Origin: Roseobacter sp.
GTDB taxonomy: Bacteria > Pseudomonadota > Alphaproteobacteria > Rhodobacterales > Rhodobacteraceae
NCBI GenBank assembly: GCA_024636495.1
Contig: JAGXGZ010000006.1
Location: forward strand, 36,187 to 100,186
Direction: 5' to 3'
Length of the DNA: 64,000 bases
This document shows positions 16,854-25,139 of the stretch, piece by piece. The number at the start of each line of letters is the position of its first letter. Position 1 is the first letter of the stretch. A model generated the notes under the pieces. It was not told where the DNA came from. It saw only the letters and a program-made list of their open reading frames with translations, and searched no databases. The position numbers and the translations under genes are program-made.

Positions 16854-17088
16854 AGCGTCCTCCGTTTGGTTTAGGGGCATGCTGCGGGCAGGCCCAGTCG
16901 GGCGCAAGGCGGCAGACGACGTCACGCCGCGTTCGGGTGATAAAATCGAGGCTGTTATCGCTAGCATTCGCCAGAATTAACCTTCAATGCGGGCCGATGT
17001 CTTGTACTATAGGGGGCCAAGCGGTACTGCTCAGGGTAATAATGTTGCGCCACGGTGGATGCGACACGGCAATACGGGGGATTCTGGA

Positions 17089-18666
17089 TTGAAGATCGGG
17101 ACGCCAAAAGAAATATTTGACGGGGAACACCGCGTAGCGATGACCCCTGAGTCAGCGCTTCAGCTGCAAAAGCTGGGCCACGAGTGTTTGATCGAAGCGG
17201 GCGCGGGCCATGCGTCAGGCTTTGCTGACGAAAAATACGCGGAAGCGGGCGTAGAGGTGGTCAAGACCGCTGCGGCGCTTTGGAAAGCTGCCGACGTGGT
17301 TGCAAAAGTGCGCGTCCCCGACGACGCAGAAATGAAAAAGCTGCGCAGCGACCAGACGCTGATCTCTTTCTTTAGCCCCGTTGCCGACGAGGCGAAAATG
17401 CAGGCGGCGGCCAAAAAAGGGGCCACCGTTGTTGCGATGGAAATGATCCCCCGGATCAGCCGCGCCCAGAAAATGGACGCGCTGTCTTCGATGGCCAATA
17501 TCGCGGGCTACCGTGCGGTGATCGAGGCGGGAAATAACTTTGGCCGTTTCTTTACCGGTCAGATCACGGCGGCGGGCAAGGTGCCCCCGGCCAAGGTTCT
17601 GGTGGTGGGTGCCGGTGTTGCGGGTCTTGCAGCCATCGGCACGGCGACGTCCTTGGGTGCGATCACCTATGCGTTCGACGTGCGCCCCGAAGTGGCAGAG
17701 CAGGTCGAATCCATGGGGGCGCAATTCGTCTATCTGGATTTTGAGGAAGAGCAGCAAGACGGTGCCGTCACCGGCGGCTACGCCTCGGTCTCGTCTCCCG
17801 AATTCCGCGAGGCGCAACTGGCCAAATTCCGCGAGCTTGCGCCTGAAGTCGACATCGTCATCACGACGGCCCTGATTCCCAACCGCGAAGCCCCCGAGCT
17901 TTGGACCGAAGATATGGTTGCCGCGATGAAGCCGGGTTCGGTGATCGTGGATCTTGCGGCTGAAAAGGGCGGCAACTGCAAGCTGACCAAGATGGACGAG
18001 AAGTTCGTGACCGAGAATGGCGTGACCATCATCGGCTACACGGATTTCCCAAGCCGGATGGGCGCGCAAGCCTCGACGCTTTATGCGACCAACATTCGCC
18101 ATTTGATGACCGATCTCACGCCTGCAAAAGACGGTGTGATCAACCACAACATGGAGGATGACGTGATCCGGGGGGCGACGATTGCCCATGCCTCAGAGGT
18201 GACATTCCCGCCGCCCCCGCCCAAGATCAACGCGATTGCGCAGCAAAAGAACAAGCCTGCTGCCCCAAAGGCACCGACGCCCGAAGAAAAGCGTGCAGCG
18301 GAAATAGCGGCGTTCAAAAAGCAGACCAAAAATCAGGTCACGTTGCTGGCGGTCGGTGGCGCGTTGCTGCTGGCAGTCGGTCTGGTGGCCCCGGCCAGCT
18401 TTATGCAGCATTTCATTGTGTTCGTTTTGTCGGTGTTCATCGGTTTCCAGGTGATCTGGGGGGTGGCGCACAGCCTGCATACACCGCTGATGGCGGTGAC
18501 CAATGCGATTTCGTCGATCATCATTCTGGGCGCGCTGATGCAAATCGGATCAGGCTCTATTCTGGTGGTTGTTTTGGCAGCTTTGTCGGTCTTCATGTGT
18601 GGGATCAACATTTTCGGCGGCTTCCTCGTGACACGGCGCATGCTCGCCATGTTCCAGAAATCCTAA
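17089..18666 (+). CDS. pntA: NAD(P) transhydrogenase subunit alpha
   Basis: A 525-aa subunit of the proton-translocating transhydrogenase, which uses the proton gradient to reduce NADP+ with NADH. The family N-terminus KIGTPKE points to a TTG start at 17089 with GGGGGA about 7 nt upstream. The track's start adds 34 residues unlike PntA. The NAD(H)-binding domain I has [22 protein letters not shown] near residue 175. After a Lys/Pro-rich linker the C-terminus has about four membrane helices ([18 protein letters not shown] onwards), so it is the unsplit enterobacterial-type alpha subunit. Paired with pntB 13 nt downstream. Confidence 0.96.
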   Translation: MKIGTPKEIFDGEHRVAMTPESALQLQKLGHECLIEAGAGHASGFADEKYAEAGVEVVKTAAALWKAADVVAKVRVPDDAEMKKLRSDQTLISFFSPVADEAKMQAAAKKGATVVAMEMIPRISRAQKMDALSSMANIAGYRAVIEAGNNFGRFFTGQITAAGKVPPAKVLVVGAGVAGLAAIGTATSLGAITYAFDVRPEVAEQVESMGAQFVYLDFEEEQQDGAVTGGYASVSSPEFREAQLAKFRELAPEVDIVITTALIPNREAPELWTEDMVAAMKPGSVIVDLAAEKGGNCKLTKMDEKFVTENGVTIIGYTDFPSRMGAQASTLYATNIRHLMTDLTPAKDGVINHNMEDDVIRGATIAHASEVTFPPPPPKINAIAQQKNKPAAPKAPTPEEKRAAEIAAFKKQTKNQVTLLAVGGALLLAVGLVAPASFMQHFIVFVLSVFIGFQVIWGVAHSLHTPLMAVTNAISSIIILGALMQIGSGSILVVVLAALSVFMCGINIFGGFLVTRRMLAMFQKS

Positions 18667-18679
18667 GGGAGCACCGATT

Positions 18680-20119
18680 ATGGATTTTGGTTTTACAACA
18701 GCGGCTTATGTAGTTGCAGCAATTCTATTCATCCTGTCGCTTGGCGGGTTGAGCGGTCAGGAAAGCGCCAAGCGCGCGGTCTGGTATGGTATCGTGGGGA
18801 TGGCTTTGGCCGTGGCTGCGACGCTGATCGGGCCGGGCACGGGGTTTTGGTTCTTGTCGATCATTCTGATCGCGGGCGGTGGTGCCATCGGGTATCAGTT
18901 GGCGACAAAGGTTCAAATGACCCAGATGCCAGAGCTTGTCGCAGCGATGCACAGCCTTGTGGGCCTGGCGGCTGTCTTTGTCGGGTTGATCGCGCATTTC
19001 GAGATCGGCCGCGTTTCGGGCTTTCTGGCGGCTGGGGGTGATCCCTATGAGTTGGGCACTTTCGCGGCGCTGATTGCCAAGAAAACCGGTGTCGAACTTA
19101 GCATTCTGCGGGTCGAATTGTTCTTGGGCGTGTTTATCGGTGCGGTGACTTTCACGGGTTCCGTGATCGCCTATGGCAAGCTTGCGGGCCGTGTGTCCTC
19201 CAAGGCGGAAAAGCTACCGGGTGGTCATTTCCTGAACATCGCGGCGGCGGCCATCGCTGTGGTAACGTTGATCTGGTATTTCAACACAGGCGGGTTCCTC
19301 CCGTTGTTCCTGATGACCTTGGCGGCGCTGTTTATCGGCTATCACCTGATCATGGGCATTGGCGGCGCGGACATGCCGGTGGTTGTGTCGATGCTCAACA
19401 GCTACTCGGGCTGGGCAGCGGCGGCGATCGGCTTTAGCCTTGGCAACGATCTGTTGATCGTTGTAGGCGCGCTGGTGGGCTCGTCGGGCGCGATCCTGTC
19501 TTACATCATGTGTAAGGCTATGAACCGGTCGTTTGTCAGCGTGATCTTGGGTGGCTTTGGTGGCCCTGCGGGCGAGCAGATGGCGGTTGAAGGTGAACAG
19601 GTCGCCATCGAAGTGGACGGCGTTGCCGCGATGCTGAACGAAGCCGACAGTGTTATCATCATTCCGGGTTACGGGATGGCGGTTGCGCAGGCGCAGCAAG
19701 CGGTCAGCGAGTTGGTTAAAAAGCTGCGTGCCAAAGGCAAGAACGTCCGTTTTGCCATTCACCCCGTTGCGGGGCGTTTGCCGGGCCACATGAACGTGTT
19801 GCTGGCCGAGGCCAAAGTGCCCTATGACATCGTGATGGAGATGGACGAGATCAACGATGATTTCCCGTCGACAGATGTGGCCATCGTGATCGGGTCGAAC
19901 GACATCGTGAACCCTGCCGCACAGGATGATCCCAACAGCCCGATTGCAGGTATGCCGGTTCTGGAATGCTGGAAAGCCAAGAACGTCATCGTGTCCAAGC
20001 GCGGGCAGGGGACAGGGTACTCCGGGATCGAGAACCCGCTGTTCTTCAAGGACAATACCCGGATGCTGTATGGTGATGCAAAGGCCAGCTTGGACAAGCT
20101 GCTGCCGCTGATCGACTGA
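18680..20119 (+). CDS. pntB: NAD(P) transhydrogenase subunit beta
   Basis: A 479-aa membrane subunit partnering PntA. The N-terminal ~270 residues are a run of transmembrane helices ([34 protein letters not shown] and others). The C-terminal domain III binds NADP(H), with [18 protein letters not shown] near residue 325, [18 protein letters not shown], and [19 protein letters not shown]. Length is typical. GGGAG precedes the ATG. A terminator 40-70 nt downstream ends the pntAB transcript. Confidence 0.97.
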   Translation: MDFGFTTAAYVVAAILFILSLGGLSGQESAKRAVWYGIVGMALAVAATLIGPGTGFWFLSIILIAGGGAIGYQLATKVQMTQMPELVAAMHSLVGLAAVFVGLIAHFEIGRVSGFLAAGGDPYELGTFAALIAKKTGVELSILRVELFLGVFIGAVTFTGSVIAYGKLAGRVSSKAEKLPGGHFLNIAAAAIAVVTLIWYFNTGGFLPLFLMTLAALFIGYHLIMGIGGADMPVVVSMLNSYSGWAAAAIGFSLGNDLLIVVGALVGSSGAILSYIMCKAMNRSFVSVILGGFGGPAGEQMAVEGEQVAIEVDGVAAMLNEADSVIIIPGYGMAVAQAQQAVSELVKKLRAKGKNVRFAIHPVAGRLPGHMNVLLAEAKVPYDIVMEMDEINDDFPSTDVAIVIGSNDIVNPAAQDDPNSPIAGMPVLECWKAKNVIVSKRGQGTGYSGIENPLFFKDNTRMLYGDAKASLDKLLPLID

Positions 20120-20160
20120 TCACGCTGAAAGGCTCTTAGTGGGCCAATCCTGAAAGTTTG

Positions 20161-20193
20161 AAACGCCCTGCCTGCATTGGTGGGGCGTTTTGC
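20161..20193 (+). terminator. Intrinsic terminator of pntAB
   Basis: AAACGCCC (20161-20168) pairs with GGGCGTTT (20183-20190) across a 14-nt loop, and the T-run continues one base. It lies about 40 nt after the pntB stop, in the expected place for a rho-independent terminator. Confidence 0.7.
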
Positions 20194-20214
20194 ATTCAGC
20201 TGCAATCACAAGCA

Positions 20215-20252
20215 ATGCCGTTACAGTATTCAATCGTACACTGTAACGGCAT
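20215..20252. promoter_or_regulatory. 13-bp inverted repeat upstream of DUF3422 gene
   Basis: ATGCCGTTACAGT (20215-20227) is repeated in perfect inverse as ACTGTAACGGCAT (20240-20252) with a 12-nt spacer, ending 84 nt before the DUF3422 start. No T-run follows, so it is not a simple terminator. It could be an operator for a dimeric regulator or a structured leader. Confidence 0.6.
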
Positions 20253-20336
20253 GAAAAATATGAATATCTTCCTGTTCATTCCAATGTTTTGTTGTATCTT
20301 GTCTTTTATCATCTCGCTTGGATAACGGAAAAACTG

Positions 20337-21620
20337 ATGGCAGCGATCAAGGACCACCCTCTGCGCTATGCGCTTAACAGCGAATTGCACGCCCGCCCGT
20401 TTCCGTCGCTGCGCGCCCCACATGTCGCAGCATATCTTGCGGTGCGTCCGCCTGGCGATGCCGCGACGCGTGACCGATCGGTGGATCTGCAACATCTATC
20501 GGCACTGCTAAAGCATTACGGCGCACCACTTCCGGCGGAAAACGCCACCCATTATTACGGCCCGATGGGGAAATATTCCCTTAAGTGGGAACAGCACACT
20601 GAATTTGTGACCTACACCGTGTTCTGCGAACAGATCAGCGAGCGTCCCTTCGATCCCTCAGAGTTTGACGTTTTCCCTGAAAACTGGCGCGCCGGGCTGA
20701 ATGCGGAGCGGATCACGTCGATCTTGCTGCGTATGATCAAACGCCCGGAGACGGATCAGGAAATCTCTGATCTGCTGCATGACTGGTTCGTGCCCGAAAG
20801 CCTTGCCGTGGCCAATGTGTTGGACCAGGCAGCCGTCGTCGCCAGCGATTTTCGCATCGATTCATCGGGGCATATGCGCATGGCGATCTTTGCCTCTGAT
20901 GTCACAGGCAGCCGTCGTCTTGGCCGTATTGTGCAGCGTCTTTGCGAGATCGAGACCTATAAATCCATGTCGATGCTTGGCTTTGCACAAGTGCGCGACT
21001 TTGGCGGACAACTGACCGATCTTGACCGTCAGTTGAACGAATTGATGGCCGCGATGCGCGGGTCCGACGCAGTGGCCGAAGAAACCCTGCACAAGCTGCT
21101 CGACATTTCGGTCCAGCTCGAGACCCTATCGGCCGAGGTGTCTTACCGATTTGGGGCGACCGATGCCTATCAGGCCATTGTCTCGCAACGGATTGCAGCG
21201 ATGCGGGAAACTCGGTTCATGTCTCGACAAGGGTTCGATGAATTCATGATGCGCCGCTATGAGCCTGCGATGCGCACCGTCAAATCCTCCGAGATGCGGC
21301 TTCAGACCATGTCAGCACGCGCCATTCGCGCTTCTGAGCTTTTGCGGACGCGGGTTGATGTGGAACGCTCTGCCCAGAACCAAAAGATATTGGCCAGCAT
21401 GGATGAACGATCCGATCTGCAATTGCGCCTTCAACATACCGTCGAGGGGCTGTCTGTGGTGGCGATCAGCTATTATGCCGTGTCTTTGGCAAGCTACGTG
21501 CTTTACCCGTTCGCGGAACGCATCGGGGTTAGCAAGGGCGTTCTGACGGCCCTTGCTGTGCCAGTGGTCGTAGGGTTGGTCTGGTGGATGCTGCGGCGGT
21601 TGCGCCGCAAGATATTCTAG
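20337..21620 (+). CDS. DUF3422 family membrane protein
   Basis: A 427-aa protein of the DUF3422 family. The typical N-terminus is DHPLRYALNSELHARPFPSLRAPH, followed by LKWEQHTEFVTYTVF near residue 85. The middle is rich in long helices, probably coiled (RQLNELMAAMRGSDAVAEE onwards). Two C-terminal membrane helices flank a loop (VVAISYYAVSLASYVLYPF and GVLTALAVPVVVGLVWWML), and a basic tail ends the protein. Function is unknown. The start MAAIKDHPLRY is chosen by family alignment from memory; the ribosome binding site is weak. Preceded by a large inverted repeat and convergent with the YeeE gene 4 nt downstream. Confidence 0.85.
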   Translation: MAAIKDHPLRYALNSELHARPFPSLRAPHVAAYLAVRPPGDAATRDRSVDLQHLSALLKHYGAPLPAENATHYYGPMGKYSLKWEQHTEFVTYTVFCEQISERPFDPSEFDVFPENWRAGLNAERITSILLRMIKRPETDQEISDLLHDWFVPESLAVANVLDQAAVVASDFRIDSSGHMRMAIFASDVTGSRRLGRIVQRLCEIETYKSMSMLGFAQVRDFGGQLTDLDRQLNELMAAMRGSDAVAEETLHKLLDISVQLETLSAEVSYRFGATDAYQAIVSQRIAAMRETRFMSRQGFDEFMMRRYEPAMRTVKSSEMRLQTMSARAIRASELLRTRVDVERSAQNQKILASMDERSDLQLRLQHTVEGLSVVAISYYAVSLASYVLYPFAERIGVSKGVLTALAVPVVVGLVWWMLRRLRRKIF

Positions 21621-21624
21621 CGGT

Positions 21625-22671
21625 TTAGCCGTGCGTGACCTGTGGGGCGGGGGAGAAACGCAAGACCGCGTTTGTCGCCAGCGCGCCCACTGCGATCATC
21701 ACGATGGCCAGAATGGCGGCCAACGACAGGGTTGGGACACCTGACAGACCTGCGCCCAATGTGCATCCTCCTGCCAAGACACCGCCAACGCCCATCAACG
21801 CAGCCCCGGCCATGTAGCGGCCAGTCTGGGCGGGGCTTTCAAAGCTCTGCCAGCCAAATCCACCAAAGCTTAGGCTTGCGATCAAGGCACCTGACAACAC
21901 GCCGCCCAACAGGCCAACGCCAAATCCGGCTGGCACGGCACTGCTTGCTATGGTCCAAAACAGCGTGTCAGCTGCGGGTGAGGTGAACGACAGGCTTTCC
22001 ATCGCGATAGGGTCAAATTCGTCCAACAGGATGAACCCCGTGCCAACCCATGCCAATGGCACCAGCAACCCGATACTTGCGGCCATGGCCACCGACCCGG
22101 CACCAATGCCCGACCGTGCAGCATAGACCAGCGCAGCTGCAGCAATCAGCCCCCCCCAAAGCCACGCACCACCGGGCAAGGCTGACAGGCTGACGTTGTC
22201 CCCCATATCGATGGTAATGCCGCCCAAGGCGACGCGCATCGGGGCCAGTAGGCCTTTCAACGTCGCATGGGCGACGATGGCAAAGACAACCAAGACCAGC
22301 ACCGCGCGCAGATTCCCCGATCCCGCCAGAATGGTCAACCGCGAGACACAGCCCCGCGTCAAGACCATGCCTGCGCCAAACAGCAACCCGCCAAGGGCGA
22401 TCGCTACGACTGGCACGTCCGAAACCATAAAGCGGTGTTCGGCAAAGCTGATCCAACCCAAAGCCACGGCGGCTTGCGTGCCGATCACTGCAAATGCCAG
22501 CGCCGTCAGCCAGATGCCCGCTGCCGATACGCGGTCCTCGCCAACCAACGCCCGGCGAAAGCAGAACTTGGTGATCTGTCCCAGAATACCGAACAGAACG
22601 CCAACGATGATCGCAAACAGAACAGATGCCTGCTGCGGGGTCGTGTTTTCAAAACCGAATGACTCAAACAT
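21625..22671 (-). CDS. YeeE/YedE family thiosulfate/sulfur transporter-like protein
   Basis: A 348-aa polytopic inner-membrane protein with roughly eight or more hydrophobic segments. It carries the conserved Cys motifs of the YeeE/YedE (TsuA-like) family: ITKFCFRRAL near residue 35, VLTRGCVSRLTILAGSGNLRA near 105, and AGGCTLGAGLSG near 305. In the known thiosulfate transporter the cysteines line the substrate path. It probably imports thiosulfate or another reduced sulfur species. Here the two halves are fused in one protein. No sulfur oxidation gene is adjacent, but two palindromes lie upstream, suggesting dedicated control. Confidence 0.88.
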   Translation of the reverse strand: MFESFGFENTTPQQASVLFAIIVGVLFGILGQITKFCFRRALVGEDRVSAAGIWLTALAFAVIGTQAAVALGWISFAEHRFMVSDVPVVAIALGGLLFGAGMVLTRGCVSRLTILAGSGNLRAVLVLVVFAIVAHATLKGLLAPMRVALGGITIDMGDNVSLSALPGGAWLWGGLIAAAALVYAARSGIGAGSVAMAASIGLLVPLAWVGTGFILLDEFDPIAMESLSFTSPAADTLFWTIASSAVPAGFGVGLLGGVLSGALIASLSFGGFGWQSFESPAQTGRYMAGAALMGVGGVLAGGCTLGAGLSGVPTLSLAAILAIVMIAVGALATNAVLRFSPAPQVTHG

Positions 22672-22685
22672 TGCTCTGATCCCTT

Positions 22686-22703
22686 GGAAATAGAATTATT
22701 TCC
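22686..22703. promoter_or_regulatory. GGAAATA/TATTTCC dyad just before YeeE start
   Basis: GGAAATA (22686-22692) and TATTTCC (22697-22703) are perfect 7-bp arms with a 4-nt spacer, 15 nt upstream of the ATG on the minus strand. At this distance it overlaps the leader and could block translation or transcription start. Confidence 0.45.
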
Positions 22704-22760
22704 CAATTGACGCGAGAATTGGCTAATATCAAGCGCTTGTTACCGCACAACGCGTCCCTT

Positions 22761-22781
22761 GATTGGAACTAAGTTCCAATC
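22761..22781. promoter_or_regulatory. 21-bp perfect palindrome upstream of YeeE gene
   Basis: GATTGGAACT and AGTTCCAATC form 10-bp perfect arms around one central A, 90 nt before the YeeE start. No T-run follows, so an operator is more likely than a terminator. The cognate regulator is not in the window. Confidence 0.6.
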
Positions 22782-22891
22782 GGGCGCAGAACTACAGCAA
22801 ACCATTCTGCTGATATGGGGGTGGCCAAACGATTGTCCTGACTTTGTGCAAGCTTGAACAATAAACATTCTTATTACGCGCAAAAACGAAA

Positions 22892-22917
22892 GAAGGGAGG
22901 ACTCTCGCCCTCCCTTC
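22892..22917 (-). terminator. Intrinsic terminator of the peptide permease operon
   Basis: GAAGGGAGG and CCTCCCTTC are perfect 9-bp arms with an 8-nt loop. Read on the minus strand the stem is followed by TTTCGTTTTTG, giving a rho-independent terminator 58 nt after the permease stop. Confidence 0.75.
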
Positions 22918-22974
22918 ACCCTTTTTCAAATACTCAAATCCGACGCAGCCAAACCGACCAAAGCCATCCGCCGG

Positions 22975-23961
22975 TCAGCGCCCCCGCAGCCGTGGATCCA
23001 ACGCATCACGCAACCCGTCGCCAAGATAATTCACACTCAGCACTGTCAGCGAAATTGCGATACCGGGCAGCAACACCCGCTCGGGGAATTCCTGCATCCG
23101 CGACACTGCATCGGACAACAGTTTGCCCCATGTCGGGAAGTCGGACGGAAAGCCCACCCCCAAAAAGCTTAGCGCGCTTTCGGTGATAATGGCGGTCGCC
23201 AGACCCAACGTCGCAGACACCATGATGGGCGAGATGACGTTGGGCAGCAGATGCACCCGGATGATCTTACCCGACCGCGTCCCGATCGACCGCGCCGCCA
23301 GAATAAATTCGCGCTCTTTCAGCGCAAGGATGTCGCCACGCACGATCCGTGCGGTCTGCATCCACGAGGTCAGACCAATAATACTGACGATCAGAATGAA
23401 CATGCCACCTTCCGGCCCGAAACGCGCGTTAAGCGGTTGGCGAAACAGGGTGACCGCAAGCAATGTCAACGGCAGGATCGGCAGCGACAGAACCAGATCG
23501 GTAAAGCGCATCAGCCAGAAATCAAGCTTTTTGAAATAGCCGGAGATCACGCCAATTGCCGATCCGATGATCAGCGCCAGCGCCATGGCCAGCCAGCCCA
23601 CCGCCATAGACACCTGTCCGCCTGCGATCATCTGGGCCATGATATCGCGGCCCAATTGGTCGGTGCCAAAGGGATGCGCCCAACCGGCCTTGGCCTCGCT
23701 GTCAAAAAGCAGCTGATAGATCGGGCGCCAGTTCTTGTTGCGAATGTCTAGCGCCTTGGGGTCCACGTCCCACAGGAAGGGGCCAAAGATCACTGCCAGC
23801 GTGATAAACAACAAGAACCCACCGCCAAAGACAGCGCCTTTGTGTTTGCGGAACTGTTGCCACACATCAATCCACTGGCTGCGCGGGGCTTGGGTGGGAA
23901 CCTTGTCGACCAAGGCACCATATGGGTCGGCTTGGTCTGTCTGGGGGGCTTGCTCAGTCAT
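22975..23961 (-). CDS. Peptide ABC transporter permease (OppC/DppC-like)
   Basis: A 328-aa inner-membrane permease of the peptide/nickel ABC family. A cytoplasmic N-terminus with an extended segment (RSQWIDVWQQFRKHKGAVFGG) leads into the first helix, as in OppC. Five further helices follow, and the ATPase-coupling loop is RGDILALKEREFILAARSIG near residue 205. The start MTEQAPQTDQ at 23961 is chosen because it overlaps the upstream permease stop by 8 nt; the track start is 14 codons earlier, inside that gene. Last gene of the operon; a terminator follows. Confidence 0.92.
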   Translation of the reverse strand: MTEQAPQTDQADPYGALVDKVPTQAPRSQWIDVWQQFRKHKGAVFGGGFLLFITLAVIFGPFLWDVDPKALDIRNKNWRPIYQLLFDSEAKAGWAHPFGTDQLGRDIMAQMIAGGQVSMAVGWLAMALALIIGSAIGVISGYFKKLDFWLMRFTDLVLSLPILPLTLLAVTLFRQPLNARFGPEGGMFILIVSIIGLTSWMQTARIVRGDILALKEREFILAARSIGTRSGKIIRVHLLPNVISPIMVSATLGLATAIITESALSFLGVGFPSDFPTWGKLLSDAVSRMQEFPERVLLPGIAISLTVLSVNYLGDGLRDALDPRLRGR

Positions 23962-25021
23962 AGCGGATCCTCGGGTCAAGCAGGCCGTATAGAACATCTG
24001 CAATCAGGTTAAACAGAACGATCAGGATGGCGAAGATAAAGGTCAGCGTCATCACCATCGGCAGGTCATTGGCGAAAAGCGCGGTCAGTAGTAACTGCCC
24101 GATGCCGTTCACCTTGAACACGTTCTCGGTGATGATCGCGCCACCAAAGATCGCGGGCATGCCAAGGGCAATCACGGTAACCACGGGGATCATCGAGTTG
24201 CGCAGCACATGCACCAGAACGACGGTGCTTTCCTTGAGGCCCTTGGCCCGCGCCGTGCGCACGTAGTCCTGGTTCAGGTTGTCCAGCATGGCACCCCGCA
24301 TATAGCGACTGATCTGGGCTGTGGTTTGCAGGGCCAGCACCATGACGGGCATGATCATCTGGAAAAACTGAACCTTAAAGCTGGCCCAGTCGGTGACCAC
24401 ATGGGTGGTGTCATAAATCGACGGCAGCCAGCCTAGAGTAACCGAAAAAATCACGATCAAAAGCGGGCCGGTAAAGAAGGGCGGGATCGAAAATCCGACC
24501 ATGGTGACGAATGTCCCGGCCTGATCGAACAGCGAATAATGGCGGTAGGCAGAGTACACGCCGATGGGAATAGCAATCAGGATACCCACGATATAGCTGA
24601 GGCCAACCACCCAGATGGTCTGCGGCATCCGCTGAACCACGATATCCATCACCGGGCTGCGGGTCTGCCAGCTGATGATGCGCTGCACGGGGCGTACGGC
24701 CCCGGAGTCTGGATCGATGAAAGTCGAGAAATTCGTATCTGGCAACCACCCCAAAAGGAAGGTTTCGCGCGTTGCCCAATCAAGGAAGACCTGCGGTTCA
24801 ACCCAGAAGAACTGGATCAGCCATTTGTAATATTGCACATAGATCGGCTGGCCCAGACCAAGCGCCTCGCGCATTTTCTGTTTGACTTCGGGGGGTACGG
24901 TCAGCGGCACCTGCGCCATCGGATCGCCGGGGGCGAGCTGAAGCAGCAGGAAAATAACCATACTGATGAACAAGAGCGTCGGGATCGACAATAGCAGTCG
25001 TCGAATGGTGAAAGTCAGCAT
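23954..25021 (-). CDS. Peptide ABC transporter permease (OppB/DppB-like)
   Basis: A 355-aa permease. The N-terminal helix RRLLLSIPTLLFISMVIFLLLQLAPGDPM is the standard OppB/DppB opening, followed by five more helices. The coupling loop is RGAMLDNLNQDYVRTARAKGL near residue 245. It is somewhat longer than DppB because of an inserted periplasmic segment around residues 75-115. It lies 118 nt downstream of the binding-protein gene, with a terminator-like hairpin between, so the permeases are probably made at lower level than the binding protein. Confidence 0.92.
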   Translation of the reverse strand: MLTFTIRRLLLSIPTLLFISMVIFLLLQLAPGDPMAQVPLTVPPEVKQKMREALGLGQPIYVQYYKWLIQFFWVEPQVFLDWATRETFLLGWLPDTNFSTFIDPDSGAVRPVQRIISWQTRSPVMDIVVQRMPQTIWVVGLSYIVGILIAIPIGVYSAYRHYSLFDQAGTFVTMVGFSIPPFFTGPLLIVIFSVTLGWLPSIYDTTHVVTDWASFKVQFFQMIMPVMVLALQTTAQISRYMRGAMLDNLNQDYVRTARAKGLKESTVVLVHVLRNSMIPVVTVIALGMPAIFGGAIITENVFKVNGIGQLLLTALFANDLPMVMTLTFIFAILIVLFNLIADVLYGLLDPRIRYD

Positions 25022-25100
25022 GCGCGGCGCCTCTGAAAGTCAGTCTGGAATGGAATGTCGGCTGTTTGTGTCACACTCAGGCAGGGCATGAATGCAAAAA

Positions 25101-25126
25101 GGGGGAGCGCGAAACGACGCTCCCCC
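25101..25126 (-). terminator. Internal terminator/attenuator after the binding-protein gene
   Basis: GGGGGAGCG and CGCTCCCCC are perfect 9-bp arms with an 8-nt loop. On the minus strand they are followed by TTTTT. It lies 14 nt after the binding-protein stop and before the permease genes, a common arrangement for giving excess binding protein by partial termination or 3'-end protection. Confidence 0.75.
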
Positions 25127-25139
25127 AAAGTCCAAGGAT

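Larger units (their letters stand above)
22672..22974. other. Intergenic region, YeeE promoter side and oligopeptide operon 3' side
   Basis: About 303 bases without a gene. The left half holds the two palindromes upstream of the YeeE gene; the right half holds the intrinsic terminator of the peptide transporter operon. No further ORF with a ribosome binding site is visible. Confidence 0.6.
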
